Of a stretch of 64,000 nucleotides of DNA, positions 21,780 to 32,669 are shown in pieces (the first letter of the stretch is position 1; every line of letters starts with the position of its first letter). This DNA is from Spongospora subterranea f. sp. subterranea. Its lineage: Eukaryota > Endomyxa: Phytomyxea > Phytomyxea > Plasmodiophorida. The notes under the pieces were generated by a model that was not told where the DNA came from, did no database searches, and saw only the letters and a list, made by a program, of their open reading frames with translations. The DNA lies in NCBI GenBank assembly GCA_049724395.1, contig JAUGWO010000117.1, positions 1 through 64,000 on the forward strand, written 5' to 3'. The position numbers were made by a program, and so were the translations under genes.

Positions 21780-22598
21780 TTATTTGGAAAAATTTTGAAA
21801 TGCCTTCAACAGCATCGAATTGATGGCGCTTTGCTCTTCAAATCGTTTTTCAATCTTTTGAAGAATTGACGCCAGTGATGAATCAACAGAAGTAGTTTGT
21901 GCTGCTGCGTTTATTTTCGCGACTTCGACCATGGCGGCTGCCATGCTTCCCATGCCCTGAATCAGGCTGTCACCAAGGGATGGGACAGCAGCTTTGCGGC
22001 TGGGAGTCCCAACGTCCAATCGAGTTTGGGAGGATGGGATATTATCATCATCGGTTTCATTGTCATCATCAAGTTCGGGTTCCCCAGAGCATCCTCTGCT
22101 TAACGAATCCAACAAGGGACTGGCATGTAGTCCCGGCTGTGCCTGAAATATTGGTCACAACAAACAGGCCGAATTGCCTTGAATATGATAAAAAACCTGC
22201 ATGTGGTCAGACAATGCTTCCCAGTATTCCGGGTACTTGATTCCGTCTTGGGGATTTCCGGTCTCGTTCTGGGCCTGGATCAACGAGCGATACTCCGACT
22301 TGAGGGAGGTAAACCTGTTTTTGACCTGTTTGGGATCAAAACAAGCATCGCTTCTTGCATTTAAGCGAGCAGTAAGCCACGCCCACCAAGCCGCCTTCTG
22401 CTTGTTGGTCTGACATGCGTTGAATTTCGCTTTCGAAGGAGCGCTGTAGCGTATCTCCAGCAACGACTCAATCGTGGAACATGACCACTCGGCACGTTTT
22501 AATGCCTTGGTCTGTCTTTTGTTTTGGCTCTCGCCCGCTTTGCGCTTAGGGGGTGTCGCGATGATAGCCGCTATCGCTTGCGACATCTTTTTATGCAA
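21780..22598 (-). CDS. Harbinger Myb/SANT-like DNA-binding protein
   Basis: Two exons. Exon 1 (22598-22197) encodes a basic start, then the trihelix-type domain: AEWSCSTIESLLEIRYS, KQKAAWWAWLTARLNA, FDPKQVKNRFTSLKSEYRSL and PEYWEALSDHM. The intron 22143-22196 (54 nt) joins HMQ to AQPGLHASPLL in phase 0. Exon 2 is acidic (DDDNETDDDN) and ends in a heptad-like helix (LQKIEKRFEEQSAINSMLLKAF) that probably makes oligomers. About 240 residues, no break seen. In PIF/Harbinger transposons this protein binds the element's ends and brings the transposase to them. It converges on the transposase gene. Confidence 0.8.
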
Positions 22599-22667
22599 AT
22601 ATAATAATAACTCCGCAAGAAGTCGATCACTTGGACCTCAGACTCATCGACTTCTACTTTTTGGGTA

Positions 22668-23302
22668 CAGTACCGGACATCTTAACACCACAGTCATTTC
22701 AAATTGGAAATCAGAAAGTGCGTACGCAGATAAAATATGCGCAACGGCGCAGAATATAAGTGCAACTGCACCTGTTTTCCCCAAATCAAAGATCGTTTTT
22801 TATGCGAACTGGCAAGCTTCTATGACGCTTATAAACTTTGACAGCATACTCTACTTGGCACATGGTCAGTCTGTTGCCATCGGAACCATTAACGCGATAG
22901 GCGTCCATGTATCTGAAGCATTTGCGGGCAAACCGACGAATCTGGGACACGGTCACTGCCTGAAGTGCCAGGGGAACAACGCATTTCAAGTCCTTGAAGG
23001 AATAAGTACAGTTTCTTCGTGTGTAGCTCTTACACGCGGCCCAATACATTTCTATGAAGTTGAATTCACAATGGAACTTAGGATAGTTGAAAATCGGAAT
23101 GACTTTCTTTTGAAGCTGGTTCCAAATCAGCATTGGTCCAATAACCGTCGGCGTTCTTCCCAGGCTCGATTATGGTTACGGTTGCTGACTATATTAGAGG
23201 ATGCAATGCTTGCAATTGCGGTGATAATCTCATTGCACCATGGCATTGACATAAGAATTCCGATACCATCAAACTCTTCCCTTCCCCTTTGGGACGTATG
23301 GG
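22668..23302 (-). mobile_element. IS630/Tc1-mariner-type transposon fragment
   Basis: It begins CAGTACCGGACATCTTAA directly after a TA, and another TA follows at 23302-23303, fitting TA-targeted insertion into the Harbinger right arm. On the minus strand the protein reads [13 protein letters not shown], then KKVIPIF, and after a deletion [37 protein letters not shown] and [10 protein letters not shown]. This is the C-terminal half of the DDE transposase common in fungal and oomycete IS630-like elements; the Glu in NFIEM is the last catalytic residue. The central Asp region and the N-terminal DNA-binding part are missing. The right terminal repeat is not recognisable, so it is a truncated relic. 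The 328-codon plus-strand frame over it is antisense. Confidence 0.7.
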
Positions 23303-23352
23303 TAAATGAAGTCGACGCCCTAAAAGTCGACTCCGCGCACTTGGACCAGAAA

Positions 23353-24642
23353 CTAAGGAAGTGTCACAGTCACACAGATGGGGAGTTCACTGAAACCCCC
23401 CCCCCCCCCCCGTCATTTGGACGCAAAATCAAATCACAGTTAAACACTCAAACAGAGTAGAGAAATGACGTTTTAGAAAGCAGAGAGTTTCGCTACGTCG
23501 ATGAAAAAGATTGAAAACCAAAGAGAATGTCAGTGCCAACAAAATCAACATTATTGACCATGTGCAGTGATCATATATCAACACAGCACTGTCTACCAGT
23601 GCTAATAAAGCAAAATTAACGATTGATATCCAAAATTACTCAAGTTGAACGATACAAAGTTGCAGATTGCCTCGCGTCAAATAAAATTCCTCAAACAAAT
23701 CAATTGTGAAAATTTAAGGGCAAACATTTGCTTGAAGTCGGCTGTATTCGACATATACTTGTCAAATTATTGGGAAACGGTAATTAGCGCCGTTCGCTCA
23801 TTGCCATCGACGGCATTGATGTCTGCCACATAGTTCAGCAAAATTAGACCAAACATCACACTAGACAAGCTCAGGCTTCACAAATGTGATTCGGAGAGAT
23901 TCATATTCGCAATCTGTGCCATAGTAACGCGGTGCCCGAATGCAGAATAGAGCGTTGGGGTCTTCCCCTACTCATATTTGGTGGAAGCTAGAAATACGTG
24001 ATAACTCGCCTGTTTGAGTACAGGAAAACAACAATAGTGACCATGTGGAGAGATAAAAAAAAATATAAAACGACATTCTCAAGCCCAGTGCCAATGAGAC
24101 AAGTCAAGTTCCCAACACGAGTATTGTTAAAGATTTCTCCGAATAACACCCTTCAAGGTTGTAACTCAGAGCGATTACAACATGTGAACACCAGGCAGTG
24201 CACAGATTGAACCTTCAGCTAAAACCCGATTAAATGTCCAGCTTGTTCAATGGGTGAGCTGATAGATTCAAAAGCAGCAAGAAGTCGTTAAGTTGAGAGA
24301 CTCAAACCCGGAAGCCCTTTCAGTAATCGTCATCTTATGCGATTCGAAATCTGTCAGTGGATGAACGGATTGAGTGGTAGGTGAATAACGGGTATCAAAT
24401 CTGGCTGTATCACACCAGAGTTGTCCCTCATGGCGATCCTGATTGTTTCATCAACGCCGTCTCCTCTCCCATATAATCTGTGTCTCGGATTGGGATATCA
24501 CTTATTACTGTTCAGAAGATGTTCATTTCAGCATTGACTGAATCAACGTGCTGTTGCGGATCAGTCGAATCCGCCTTCGCCATTCTGTTCGATTGGCCCC
24601 AGTACTCCACAACCTGATAATGCCAAAAACTCTCTGTCGTGT
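23353..24642. other. Intergenic, nothing identified
   Basis: No protein signature or repeat I can support. A poly-C run of twelve lies at 23399-23410. Short open frames look random. Confidence 0.4.
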
Positions 24643-25088
24643 TTATTTTAACGTCGAGTTTATTGTTCTTCGAAAGGAGAGCATAACGCCCAATCCTATA
24701 AGGCTTACAACGACTAAAACCGCAACGAGGATCATATTGATGGGGAGAGCACCACTACCACCGATACTGTGGGGTATGCAACAAGGGATCGACTCAACAG
24801 ATGGCGCCTCTGTCTCATCGGTTGATTCAATGGAAACTGATACAGGGAGCTCATCTTCATGGTCGGTTTGTTTCTTGATGGAAGTCGTTGTTCGCGTGGA
24901 AAAATCTGATGGAATGATGAGCGATTCTGTCAGTGAATTCTGTTTCGTTGTGCAGTCTGACCGTGTTGGTTCTGTGGATTAACGTTGGAGCGAAGAGATT
25001 TACCACCCTTGGTGGATTTGCTAGATATTAGATCAGACCCGACCAGGGTCATAGACCATACGACAATGACTAGCAATAATCTCATCAT
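24643..25088 (-). CDS. Small single-pass type I membrane protein, unidentified
   Basis: Two exons give 137 residues. Exon 1 (25088-25004) begins MMRLLLVIVVWSMTLVGSDL, a clear signal peptide. A 32-nt intron (24972-25003, GTAAAT..CCACAG) moves the reading into the frame that stays open to 24643. The mature part is a Ser/Thr/Asp/Glu-rich stalk (TTTSIKKQTDHEDELPVSVS) with paired Cys (IPCCIP), then a hydrophobic helix (NMILVAVLVVVSLIGLGVML), a stop-transfer SFRR and a short cytoplasmic tail. So it should sit in the plasma or endomembrane with the stalk outside. The family is unknown. The two halves fit only with the short intron; that agreement of signal peptide, stalk, helix and basic anchor is my evidence that the gene is real. 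Confidence 0.6.
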
Positions 25089-25730
25089 GGAGATGAAAAC
25101 AGAATGGATATTAATGTGATACTTAATAATATGATTAACAGCAATAAACGCCCTTTCCCTTTTTGCAGCTCAAAACAGTCAGTAATGAGTCATTCCGTCG
25201 GAATTACAACGGTTCTCCTCGGAACTTTGTCCCCCCAAACCCTAAACTCCGTAAAGCACCGACAGCTACGCACCGTAAAATACAATAAATGGGAAACTGG
25301 GAAACTTGTAAGGTATCCGATACCCTACCCAAAGCGCCAATATATCAACCACTAGAGGAGAAGATCTAACAAATGTTCAGAACTAGGGATGAATCTTAGC
25401 GGATCGCAGTACAAGACTACTCTCACTCTTACAATCCCCCGTTCAAATCAAGTCGTCTCAGCTTCTCACGATGTTTAGGCTTTGGGGAGTACAAAGTTCC
25501 GAGGAATAGCGGAAGTTGACTGAAATCCTGTTGACTGATTAGGGAGAGTTATGGGCGATACCTTCGTAGTCGTGATCGAATTGATGTGCTCTCGATTCCC
25601 CGATTAACTTATTTGACGCTTTTCAGTAAAGTAGGGACGTTGATTGTGTAATCTGAAGTTTGTAAAAACGTCACTCTTTTTCAAAACAAATCATGTTGTG
25701 TGGAAATAGGGTTTCTGGACTGTGAACCTG

Positions 25731-25967
25731 TTAAATTGTCAAACGACATGGGTTAGCTGGTTTAGTTATATTCATAACATTATCGTTCGGAATTTCCCTA
25801 GTTGGAACAGAATGGAGTTTGTGATAGCGAATTGCAGTACCGATCACCGTTGCAAACATGAAACTACAGCCAAAAGGCGATAGCGGGACTGTACGAATTA
25901 TATACCAGAATCGTTCCAGTTTCCTGGATTTACGATCTTGCTTCAGAAAGGTCCTGTGATCATTCAT
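25731..25967 (-). CDS. Small hypothetical protein, 78 residues
   Basis: An open frame with a basic start (LKQDRKSRKLERFWYII) followed by a moderately hydrophobic stretch (PLSPFGCSFMFATVIGTAI) that may be one membrane helix. This layout occurs in small mitochondrial inner-membrane subunits, but nothing identifies a family. Same strand as its neighbours. It may be chance. Confidence 0.3.
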   Translation of the reverse strand: MNDHRTFLKQDRKSRKLERFWYIIRTVPLSPFGCSFMFATVIGTAIRYHKLHSVPTREIPNDNVMNITKPANPCRLTI

Positions 25968-26109
25968 ATGCTTGACTACAATGGTGGAGCCGAAACTCCT
26001 TCCATCGTGGACACAATTTCTCCAACTTCTATTCCCCGTGCAAAAGATGAATTTTTGTGATGGCGAAGGAAGTGGAGGGCTATCAACTGCGAAATTGAGC
26101 CATCATGGC

Positions 26110-27352
26110 TTAATCGTGAAGGAGGGGAAGACCTGGCCACTCCTCGTCTGCTCTTCTTGACGACTGAGCGGGCCTTCTTTGTGGGCTTTCCCGCCGAAAC
26201 GGTTTACTCGTTTCAGAGGCGAATGATGGCCGCCTAGACCGCGATGGCGGGCTCGAAACACTCCCGTGGAATCTTCTTTTCTCTGAAACCGTTATGGGAA
26301 GCGGTGATGACGGAGAACCATACCAGATGGCTTTTCCGTGAAAGGACGCTTGGGGCTGGATTGGCGGTAAATTGAGGGGGATGTCGACTCCTAATCTGGC
26401 AGCATACATGAAAGGCTGTTTGTCAGTAGTTTTGGGAAATCTTAAACAGAAATGTAGAAAAGTATAACGGAGGGGAGTGAAAGTTCGAGGACGTAGGACG
26501 AGATTTGATGGGACTTTTTTACTTCACCTTGCGTCATTGATTGGATATCGCGTATTTCCGCTAATACTGTTTTGTCGGAATTAGAAGCAACTACAGGGGA
26601 ACTGCGAAATTCGTCCACAAATTCTAACATATGAATCACGACCAGATTTGTGATCGATCGAATTATGGTGATATACCCTTGCAACTTGCTGGCCTGATCA
26701 ATCGACTGCTCGTTGTCTTTCTGGTGCTGCTCCAGAAGGCGTTGTTGATCTCCAACCTGGAGAGTCAGGTCAGTGATTAGGATATCGCGCTCGCCAAGCG
26801 CCATCGCAAGAGCATTCGACCCAGGCTTTTTAAAGTGATCAGATAGCCGACATACGAAAATATCACCAACACTCACACTAAAATCCAGTGTAAAACCCTT
26901 AAGACGTTGCTCATGTCTAAGAGTTTCGCCCACCCTTGCCCAGATTTCCTTCGCCCTCTGAATGCATATTTCGGCCTCGTTCGCCGGTTTCCTGAAGATT
27001 TATCCTCAATAGGTGCATGACCAATAACCATTAAGTTCGTACCTGTAAAGTCAGTTGTAATGTGACAGATTTTTCAGTGATATCGCGAACAAGAAGTTTT
27101 TGCCTCACTAGTTCAGCTTTAAGGAGTGCACGAATCTGTTCCGCCTTCCCTGACGATGCAGTAAGTTTCGCTTCATAAAGAGCCCAGTCTTCAATCAACC
27201 CCTGAAAGCGATATCGAATACAAGTCGAGACCACCACTATAATATCACCTCTTCTCTATTTCCGCCACAGAATGTCTCACAATACTTCAACTGATAATGT
27301 GTCGATTTGAGAACATGAAAGAATGTGTTTATCGAGTTCCATCCAAATAGGT
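26110..27352 (-). CDS. Coiled-coil protein, unidentified
   Basis: Predicted from Met 27352. Six or so exons read MELDKHILSCSQIDTLSVE, then a helix LYEAKLTASSGKAEQIRALL, ending ITEKSVTLQLTLQ, then AEICIQRAKEIWARVGETLR, then NALAMALGERDILITDLTLQ with VGDQQRLLEQHQKDNEQSID, then EFVDEFRSSPVVASN, and a Pro/Ser/Arg-rich C-terminal exon (PPSRSRRPSFASETSKPFRR) ending at 26110. Most of it is charged heptad-like helix, so a rod-shaped structural or spindle/centrosome partner is plausible but not shown. Candidate introns are phase-consistent (for example GTGAGT..AAAAAG of 51 nt in the middle). It lies just downstream of the lipoxygenase gene on the same strand. Confidence 0.55.
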
Positions 27353-27383
27353 GACTGAGTTTGTGCGATGATGTGATAGGCCA

Positions 27384-29923
27384 TTAGATCCAGACGTAAT
27401 ACGGTAGACGATATGGGCTCAAAAAAGTGTAAGGCCTTGCGGAACCGTCCTCACGAACCGAGATCGTGTCGTGTATTCTCTGAAGATCGCACTTGAATTC
27501 ATCAATGGCGACTGACACTGCGGCGGCCGGACTGGAATCCTCCAGGAATCCGATCAACGACAACGTTGTTGGCAACTGCCGGTAAAAGTTGGACAATAAC
27601 ACGACCTCGCCGACAATTAGGGCCGGAACCGGTGGTAAAAACTGGCGAAGATTGATGGATGTGTCCTGCTTTTTTATCGGTAATGGAGCCCAGAATGCTT
27701 TAGGGTTGAATGGCAAGGCCCCAGTCCATAGCACATACGAGTTCATGGCGTGATGTTGAATCGACGTCTGGAAAATCTGAAACACCAGGGCGTTGTCAAA
27801 GGTTGATATGATTGGACGAAACTCGAATAACGACAATGGAAACCGGGAATAAACAATTATGATAATGTGATGAATTACCATTGTGGCAATCATGTTGCAC
27901 AAATCGTTGAAGGACGTCAGTTGCGATGGGAACCCTTTGAAGGCACCTCCATTTGGATCGGCAACGGCTGCAACCCACGCCTGCAACTCAAAATCGTTCA
28001 CGACGCGTTCATCGGTGGTGTAAGCACGTTTTCCACTTCCAGATCCAGAGTTGCTGTAATACGGTTGGAGGGTATTACTAACGAACTTACGCAACGCCTC
28101 GTAAAGATCCAGCGAATCATCACGGCGTGGAAAATTGGGAATTCGCATGAGTTGACGGTATTTCTGTTTGGGCGATTGAGTACTCCAGTCGAAGGTTTTG
28201 GTGACTTGTTCGGCGTAATCCATCATTCCAGCAGATCCACGTCCGAACACGCTGTCGTTGACAGTTCCGTTTTGGAACAGGGCCTGTAATCCCATGAAAC
28301 TGTTCCCAAAAACTGTGAAAGAAACTCGTCAGTTTTTTTAAACGAAGATAGAATACAATGGATTGGCAACAGATTCAACCAAAACGGGTGGTCAAATATG
28401 AGATGAAGGTTTGACCAAGCAAACGTGCTCTCAAGTGGAAAATGGGGAAAACATACGGTTTTTGAAGTGAGGAGAGAGTAGGGGATATATTGGGTGTTCA
28501 ACACTAATGTGGCGCATCATAGCAACACGAATGGGTTCCATGGCCAGATGCGTACTGACGAAATGAGCCATCGGCTGAATATTCTGCTCGGCAGCGGCGA
28601 ACGCCATCTTGGCCATTTGCCATTGAGACGGCTCGTCCAGCGGGGTGTATACCATTCCGGTCCTGATCAACCGAATACCCAGCACCTGAAACCCTTTATT
28701 CTCGTCAACAAAGAACATGGCGATCGCTCCAGGGGTGTATTTCGGTCCAATGTTGGCGCTTTCTGCAACCGATAGGTCAATCTTGTACAGCAGCCCCGCG
28801 TTAAGAAGAGACTTAAGCGGCTTTCCTGTCAGGGATTTGATCAGATCCGTCGGCAATTGAATTGTGTTCTCGTTTGCCGGTTCGAGCATGAACCCGCTGG
28901 AGCGTAGACGATCATCAGCAAAGCTCTGGTCCAAGTCGCCGGCGATGTTGCCGATAGGGTATTCGATTGTGTTCTCGATCAGATGGAACATGTCTTTCAG
29001 GCCCTGGATGGTGGCGAAATTAGCTTGTCCACTGCTGAGGCCGTTGGCGATTGCCGTCTGCCTTTGAGGCTCTGAATAATGAGAGATATCCGCTATCTCC
29101 TGCGATATCATTGAAAGCACCTAATTCCCACCAGTAATCAGACTCAACCACAACAAGACTCTCTGAAGCAGTTTTGGGTCAATAGGAATACAGTTAGGCA
29201 ATGATTGCAATAAATCAGGGGCCCAATAATTCGACTTTTGAGAAACAAAAACAGGAGAACCAATGGTAAACAAGGTAAAACGAAGGAAGAGTGAAATGTT
29301 GCTAGAGGATCGGTATGGATAAGCGATATACCGGTAAGGTAGGTTGAGGCCCATTTGGGATCTTGAACAACCGGTTGAGGTTGGCGACTTTATGGAAACG
29401 AGGGCCATTGATGAATTGGGTGCGGAGGGTGGCTAAGGCAGCGGCACGAGCACTGATGTTGTAGCCAGCAAGTTCAGGTAATGATAGTGCAGAGCTGCAG
29501 TTCAATGGTCAACACACATAACACAAACAAGGAGATAGATGATTGTGGCGAAAGTGGGTCAATAGGAAAATGGGTTTTGAGATGAGGTTAAGGTGACGCT
29601 GTTTAGATTACCTGGTTAACGATAATGTGGACAATCCGAATAATACTGTGATCATCATGACCCGTATTATCGCCATATTCCTGCCCAATAATGGGTATGA
29701 ACTCCCTTTCGAAACCGGTAATTACAATCTGTCGCAGCACGTGTTCTCTCGTCATCATCAATCGAAAAATGATACGATATTGACCTACCACAACCAAAAA
29801 AACAGGTGTTGACGAAATCGTATCAATAGGACAATGGACCTTCATCGCCAATGGTATCAAGTTGTGTTGGGCACAGCCCGACACGCGCCATCCACGAAAC
29901 CATCGCCAATAATCACGAGTCAT
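27384..29923 (-). CDS. Lipoxygenase
   Basis: Non-haem iron (or manganese) dioxygenase that adds O2 to polyunsaturated fatty acids to give hydroperoxides. Exons on the minus strand give ELAGYNISARAAAL, LPTDLIKSLTGKPLKSLLNA, PSQWQMAKMAFAAAEQNI, AHFVSTHLAMEPIRVAMMRH (metal ligands His-x4-His near 28547-28571), HPIYPLLSPHF, a long helical region with DLYEALRKFV, SIQHHAMNSY (ligands His-x3-Asn near 27750), and the C-terminal ...YYVWI whose final Ile is the fifth ligand. All five ligands are present, and the catalytic core is about 550 residues, normal for the family. Introns are supported near 28306-28456 and 27790-27870. The exon at 29603-29923 (FEREFIPIIGQEYG) is probably part of the gene; the true start is not resolved and may lie further upstream near 30380. 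Confidence 0.85.
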
Positions 29924-30783
29924 TGAAAAACGATTGGTTTGATTGAATCTGCAGATATTGCCAGTAAAACGGATACGATTTGCTTTGAATCTTTAGATTT
30001 TTTTGTAAATTTGGTATCTTGTGGAATGATTAACCGGATATTCATAACGACTTGAACCCCGACCTGGCAGATATCTGGGATCAGGGTCAACAATGGATTT
30101 CGGGGCCACATGAACATTACACCAAAACCTCAAGATTTTCAGTATTTTTAGGAAACAACAGAGTAGTCTCATTTATTGGTTGATGAATCTGCAACACAGC
30201 ACATGGTGTTATCACTTCGATGACCCTCAAATGTTATAGCCAATTTCCTGCATGATGATAATGAATCATGACCCTGGACAAAGCACTGGCGATCAACCAG
30301 AATATGGTTTTGGCCAAAACCATCAACCCAAAAAATCGACTCAGAGTTCCCATATTGTATCCTCTTCCGCCCCATCCCCAATTTCGATAATCATTGGACC
30401 GATTCAATTTTTTCGAAAGTCATGATGGATTGACTTGTCGATAACGAATTTATCAGGTCTTATTACTATGGATATCCATATCTAGCACAATCTGGCAATC
30501 TCAATGGATGGGCTTAGCAACGACCATTGCTCAGCAATACTTTTAACCAAAGGAATCACTTTTTACGAAAGTTTATTCACATTCTTCCTGCGCAATGGTG
30601 TCATCTATTTCAAAAATGAACCGAAGGTCTCGAAGAATCGAGTAAACCCAACATATATCTGGGAAATTAACGAGTCGCAAGAGTTGCCTTAGTTCAGATT
30701 GTGGAGTTTTAACACATAATTAATTGACGTTGGTTAAGATAGCAGTGACCCATATCGTCCAGTTCCAGTCTTGGATCTTGGTA
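29924..30783 (-). other. Possible 5' exons of the lipoxygenase gene
   Basis: Two open minus-strand stretches, 30381-30169 (Gly/Arg start, then RKLAITFEGHRSD) and 30117-29920 (MNIRLIIPQDTKFTKKSKDS), have strand-rich compositions that might form the N-terminal beta-sandwich found in some lipoxygenases. I cannot connect them by convincing splice sites, so they are listed only as candidates. Confidence 0.25.
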
Positions 30784-31248
30784 TCAATCATCTGTAATCG
30801 CTTTAACAATGCCAATGTCTGACGCTAACACACACCGATCAGAGAACCCTGATGTGTCCTCATATTCGGCTACCGATACGGTCATGAACAGAAGCAAAAA
30901 AGAAGTTGTATTGGGATGAGAGTGTTACTGACCCCAATATGAATGACCAACGAATGCCAGAAAGAGGCTTCGAAATCCGACAGCTTGGTCGCGATTCGGG
31001 GCCAAACAAACGGTGGTCTGTGAACTGATTGGACAGTGGCGATTATCGAAACGGGTGGTGAAGTTGTCAGCCTGACCATGTTGGGTGGAGATGGTCAAAG
31101 ATATTTCCACTTTAGTAGTATCGCGGTCCAATATAAACCACCAGAGCTCACTCTGTCTGTATTCACCACAACTTAATGGCGCAATCCGATAGTATTTCGT
31201 TTTGCCCAAATCCAACATCAGCATTGTCTCAGTTGGCCCCATTTTCAA
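30784..31248 (-). CDS. Unidentified protein, about 110 residues
   Basis: Met 31248 opens a frame of 107 codons (MLMLDLGKTKYYRIAPLSCG, ELWWFILDRDTTKVEISLTI, CPISSQTTVCLAPN, FLAFVGHSYWG) with alternating strand-like segments and paired Cys, suggestive of a small beta-sandwich. A donor at the end of SYWG can join in phase to a short last exon (ASDIGIVKAITDD) ending at 30784; another acceptor frame would end at 30720 instead. It lies head-to-tail with lipoxygenase. Family unknown. Confidence 0.4.
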
Positions 31249-32669
31249 AACGGATTACACCAGTCCTGCTAGAACAGCAAATCTATTGGTCGTTCCCGGA
31301 TTACCTTTGTTGCAGAGACCCTGAGTGCGGGATTTCGCATCCGAGTCTGTGGTTGGTTGTTGCGACCCGACAAAGTAAGACATCTCGGCAAGTTTTCAGA
31401 GCCAAGGTTTGGAACAGGTGCAGGGTTCTTCATTCATCCATAGACCAAACGGAAAGACTGGGAAGATGAGAATATGACATCAACAATCTCACCCACTATG
31501 CAGTTGTTGGGTTTCAATTTCAAGAATAGACTTGAAATTGCTGGAGTGTCGTAGGTTTCCGCTTCATCTTATTGTAAATGCGTTTGGAAATCTGGCGCAA
31601 GTTCGAATGTCGTGAGACGTTAATTGACCAGAAGCACAGAACCCATCCTACAGGCGAGAGGATACCTGGACTCAAATAAGCGGTTCTCCCAACCGATGGC
31701 TACGGTCGTGCTCATTTGGAAAATTGCAGGCGGCCAAACGCATCATAGTCAAATGAGCCTGAAACAACCCTGTCAAACACTCAAGGACTTCACTGGTTGG
31801 TATTGATTGTGTGACATTATTACATAATGGTGTTGGATATATAGCAGCGATGAACTGGACTCCAACAATAACAACCCCAACTTTCGGTCTGCTCCTGCCT
31901 GCATCACAATTGTGTCAATAACGCTATTAATGCAGCCAGACGAGCACGATGCAGCGAGTGTTTTCAGAATCGCAAAATCAGATAACGGAATCCGAACATT
32001 TATCGCATCAAGCAATTACAACTTGCCTTGATGCTCTCATCGAGAAACAAATTGATGTCGGCGGTACAGACTGCTAAAAATGCGATGTTGCAAGCAGACC
32101 TCAACAATGAGCTTGTTGCTGATTAGGGGATCCGATTAGGTTGTACAAGGCAACTTTCTTGTACCATTCCGGAAGCTGCGACAGGTGGTACACACAACTC
32201 ACTACCAACCAGAGCTGAAACAATTTTCACAAAACGAGTGGGAAAACTTCTACACCGTTGGTACACATTTTAACATTCACAAAAGCACACCGATGAATCG
32301 AGTAATACTCTACGAAAGATCACCATTAAAAGAGTTCAACAACAAAGAAGTTACCTGATATCTATAAACAGAACAAAAAGTTAATGTGACAAAATTTGAA
32401 TTCAACTACAAAATATATTAATCAGGCGTTCATGTTTTTCATGGTCAGTATTTGAAATGGAAAACAGATAAATCGCCTTGGGAGTTTGCAAAGACGGTGA
32501 CACGCGTTGACCTTAGACAAGCAAGCCGCCACAAGCAGTCACTGTATCAGCAGAAGACAATGGAGCGTTAAATGCCGGTCTACTTTTTATATAGTGTTAT
32601 AACATTCGAGTGAAATGAAAACCCTAGACAGATTATGACACCGATTTGCAAAAGCAGGCATTTGGATAT
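31249..32669. other. Mostly intergenic; one weak minus-strand ORF
   Basis: A frame at 32015-31773 (ILKTLAASCSSGCINSVIDT) and a neighbouring stretch (SACNIAFLAVCTADINLFLD, about 32100-32030) have plausible protein composition, but I could not link them or name a family. Nothing else supportable. Confidence 0.25.

Larger units (their letters stand above)
20353..23352. mobile_element. PIF/Harbinger element, near complete, with insertion
   Basis: The left end (20361 on) and the reverse complement of the right end (23304-23352) share CTTGTCCAAATACGC / CTGGTCCAAGTGCGC and then AGTCGACTTTTTGGGCGTCGACTT in near-identical form. Between them are a Harbinger transposase (+) and a Myb/SANT-like protein (-), convergent with a gap of about 8 bp. 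A subterminal palindrome with GTCGACTTTTTGAAAAAGT sits at 20427-20475. The right arm is split by an IS630/Tc1-type fragment at 22668-23302. CTAAGGAA occurs at both outer flanks, longer than the 3 bp usual for Harbinger; TAA inside it may be the true duplication. Confidence 0.8.

Noticed and set aside
20345-23360. 8-bp target duplication CTAAGGAA for the Harbinger element
   Set aside because: Harbinger elements make 3-bp duplications, and the transposase is clearly of that family. The longer match may be chance around a TAA duplication.
22474-23460. A 328-codon plus-strand gene
   Set aside because: It runs antisense through the Myb-like gene's 5' part, the IS630-type transposase fragment and the Harbinger right arm, and has no domain of its own.
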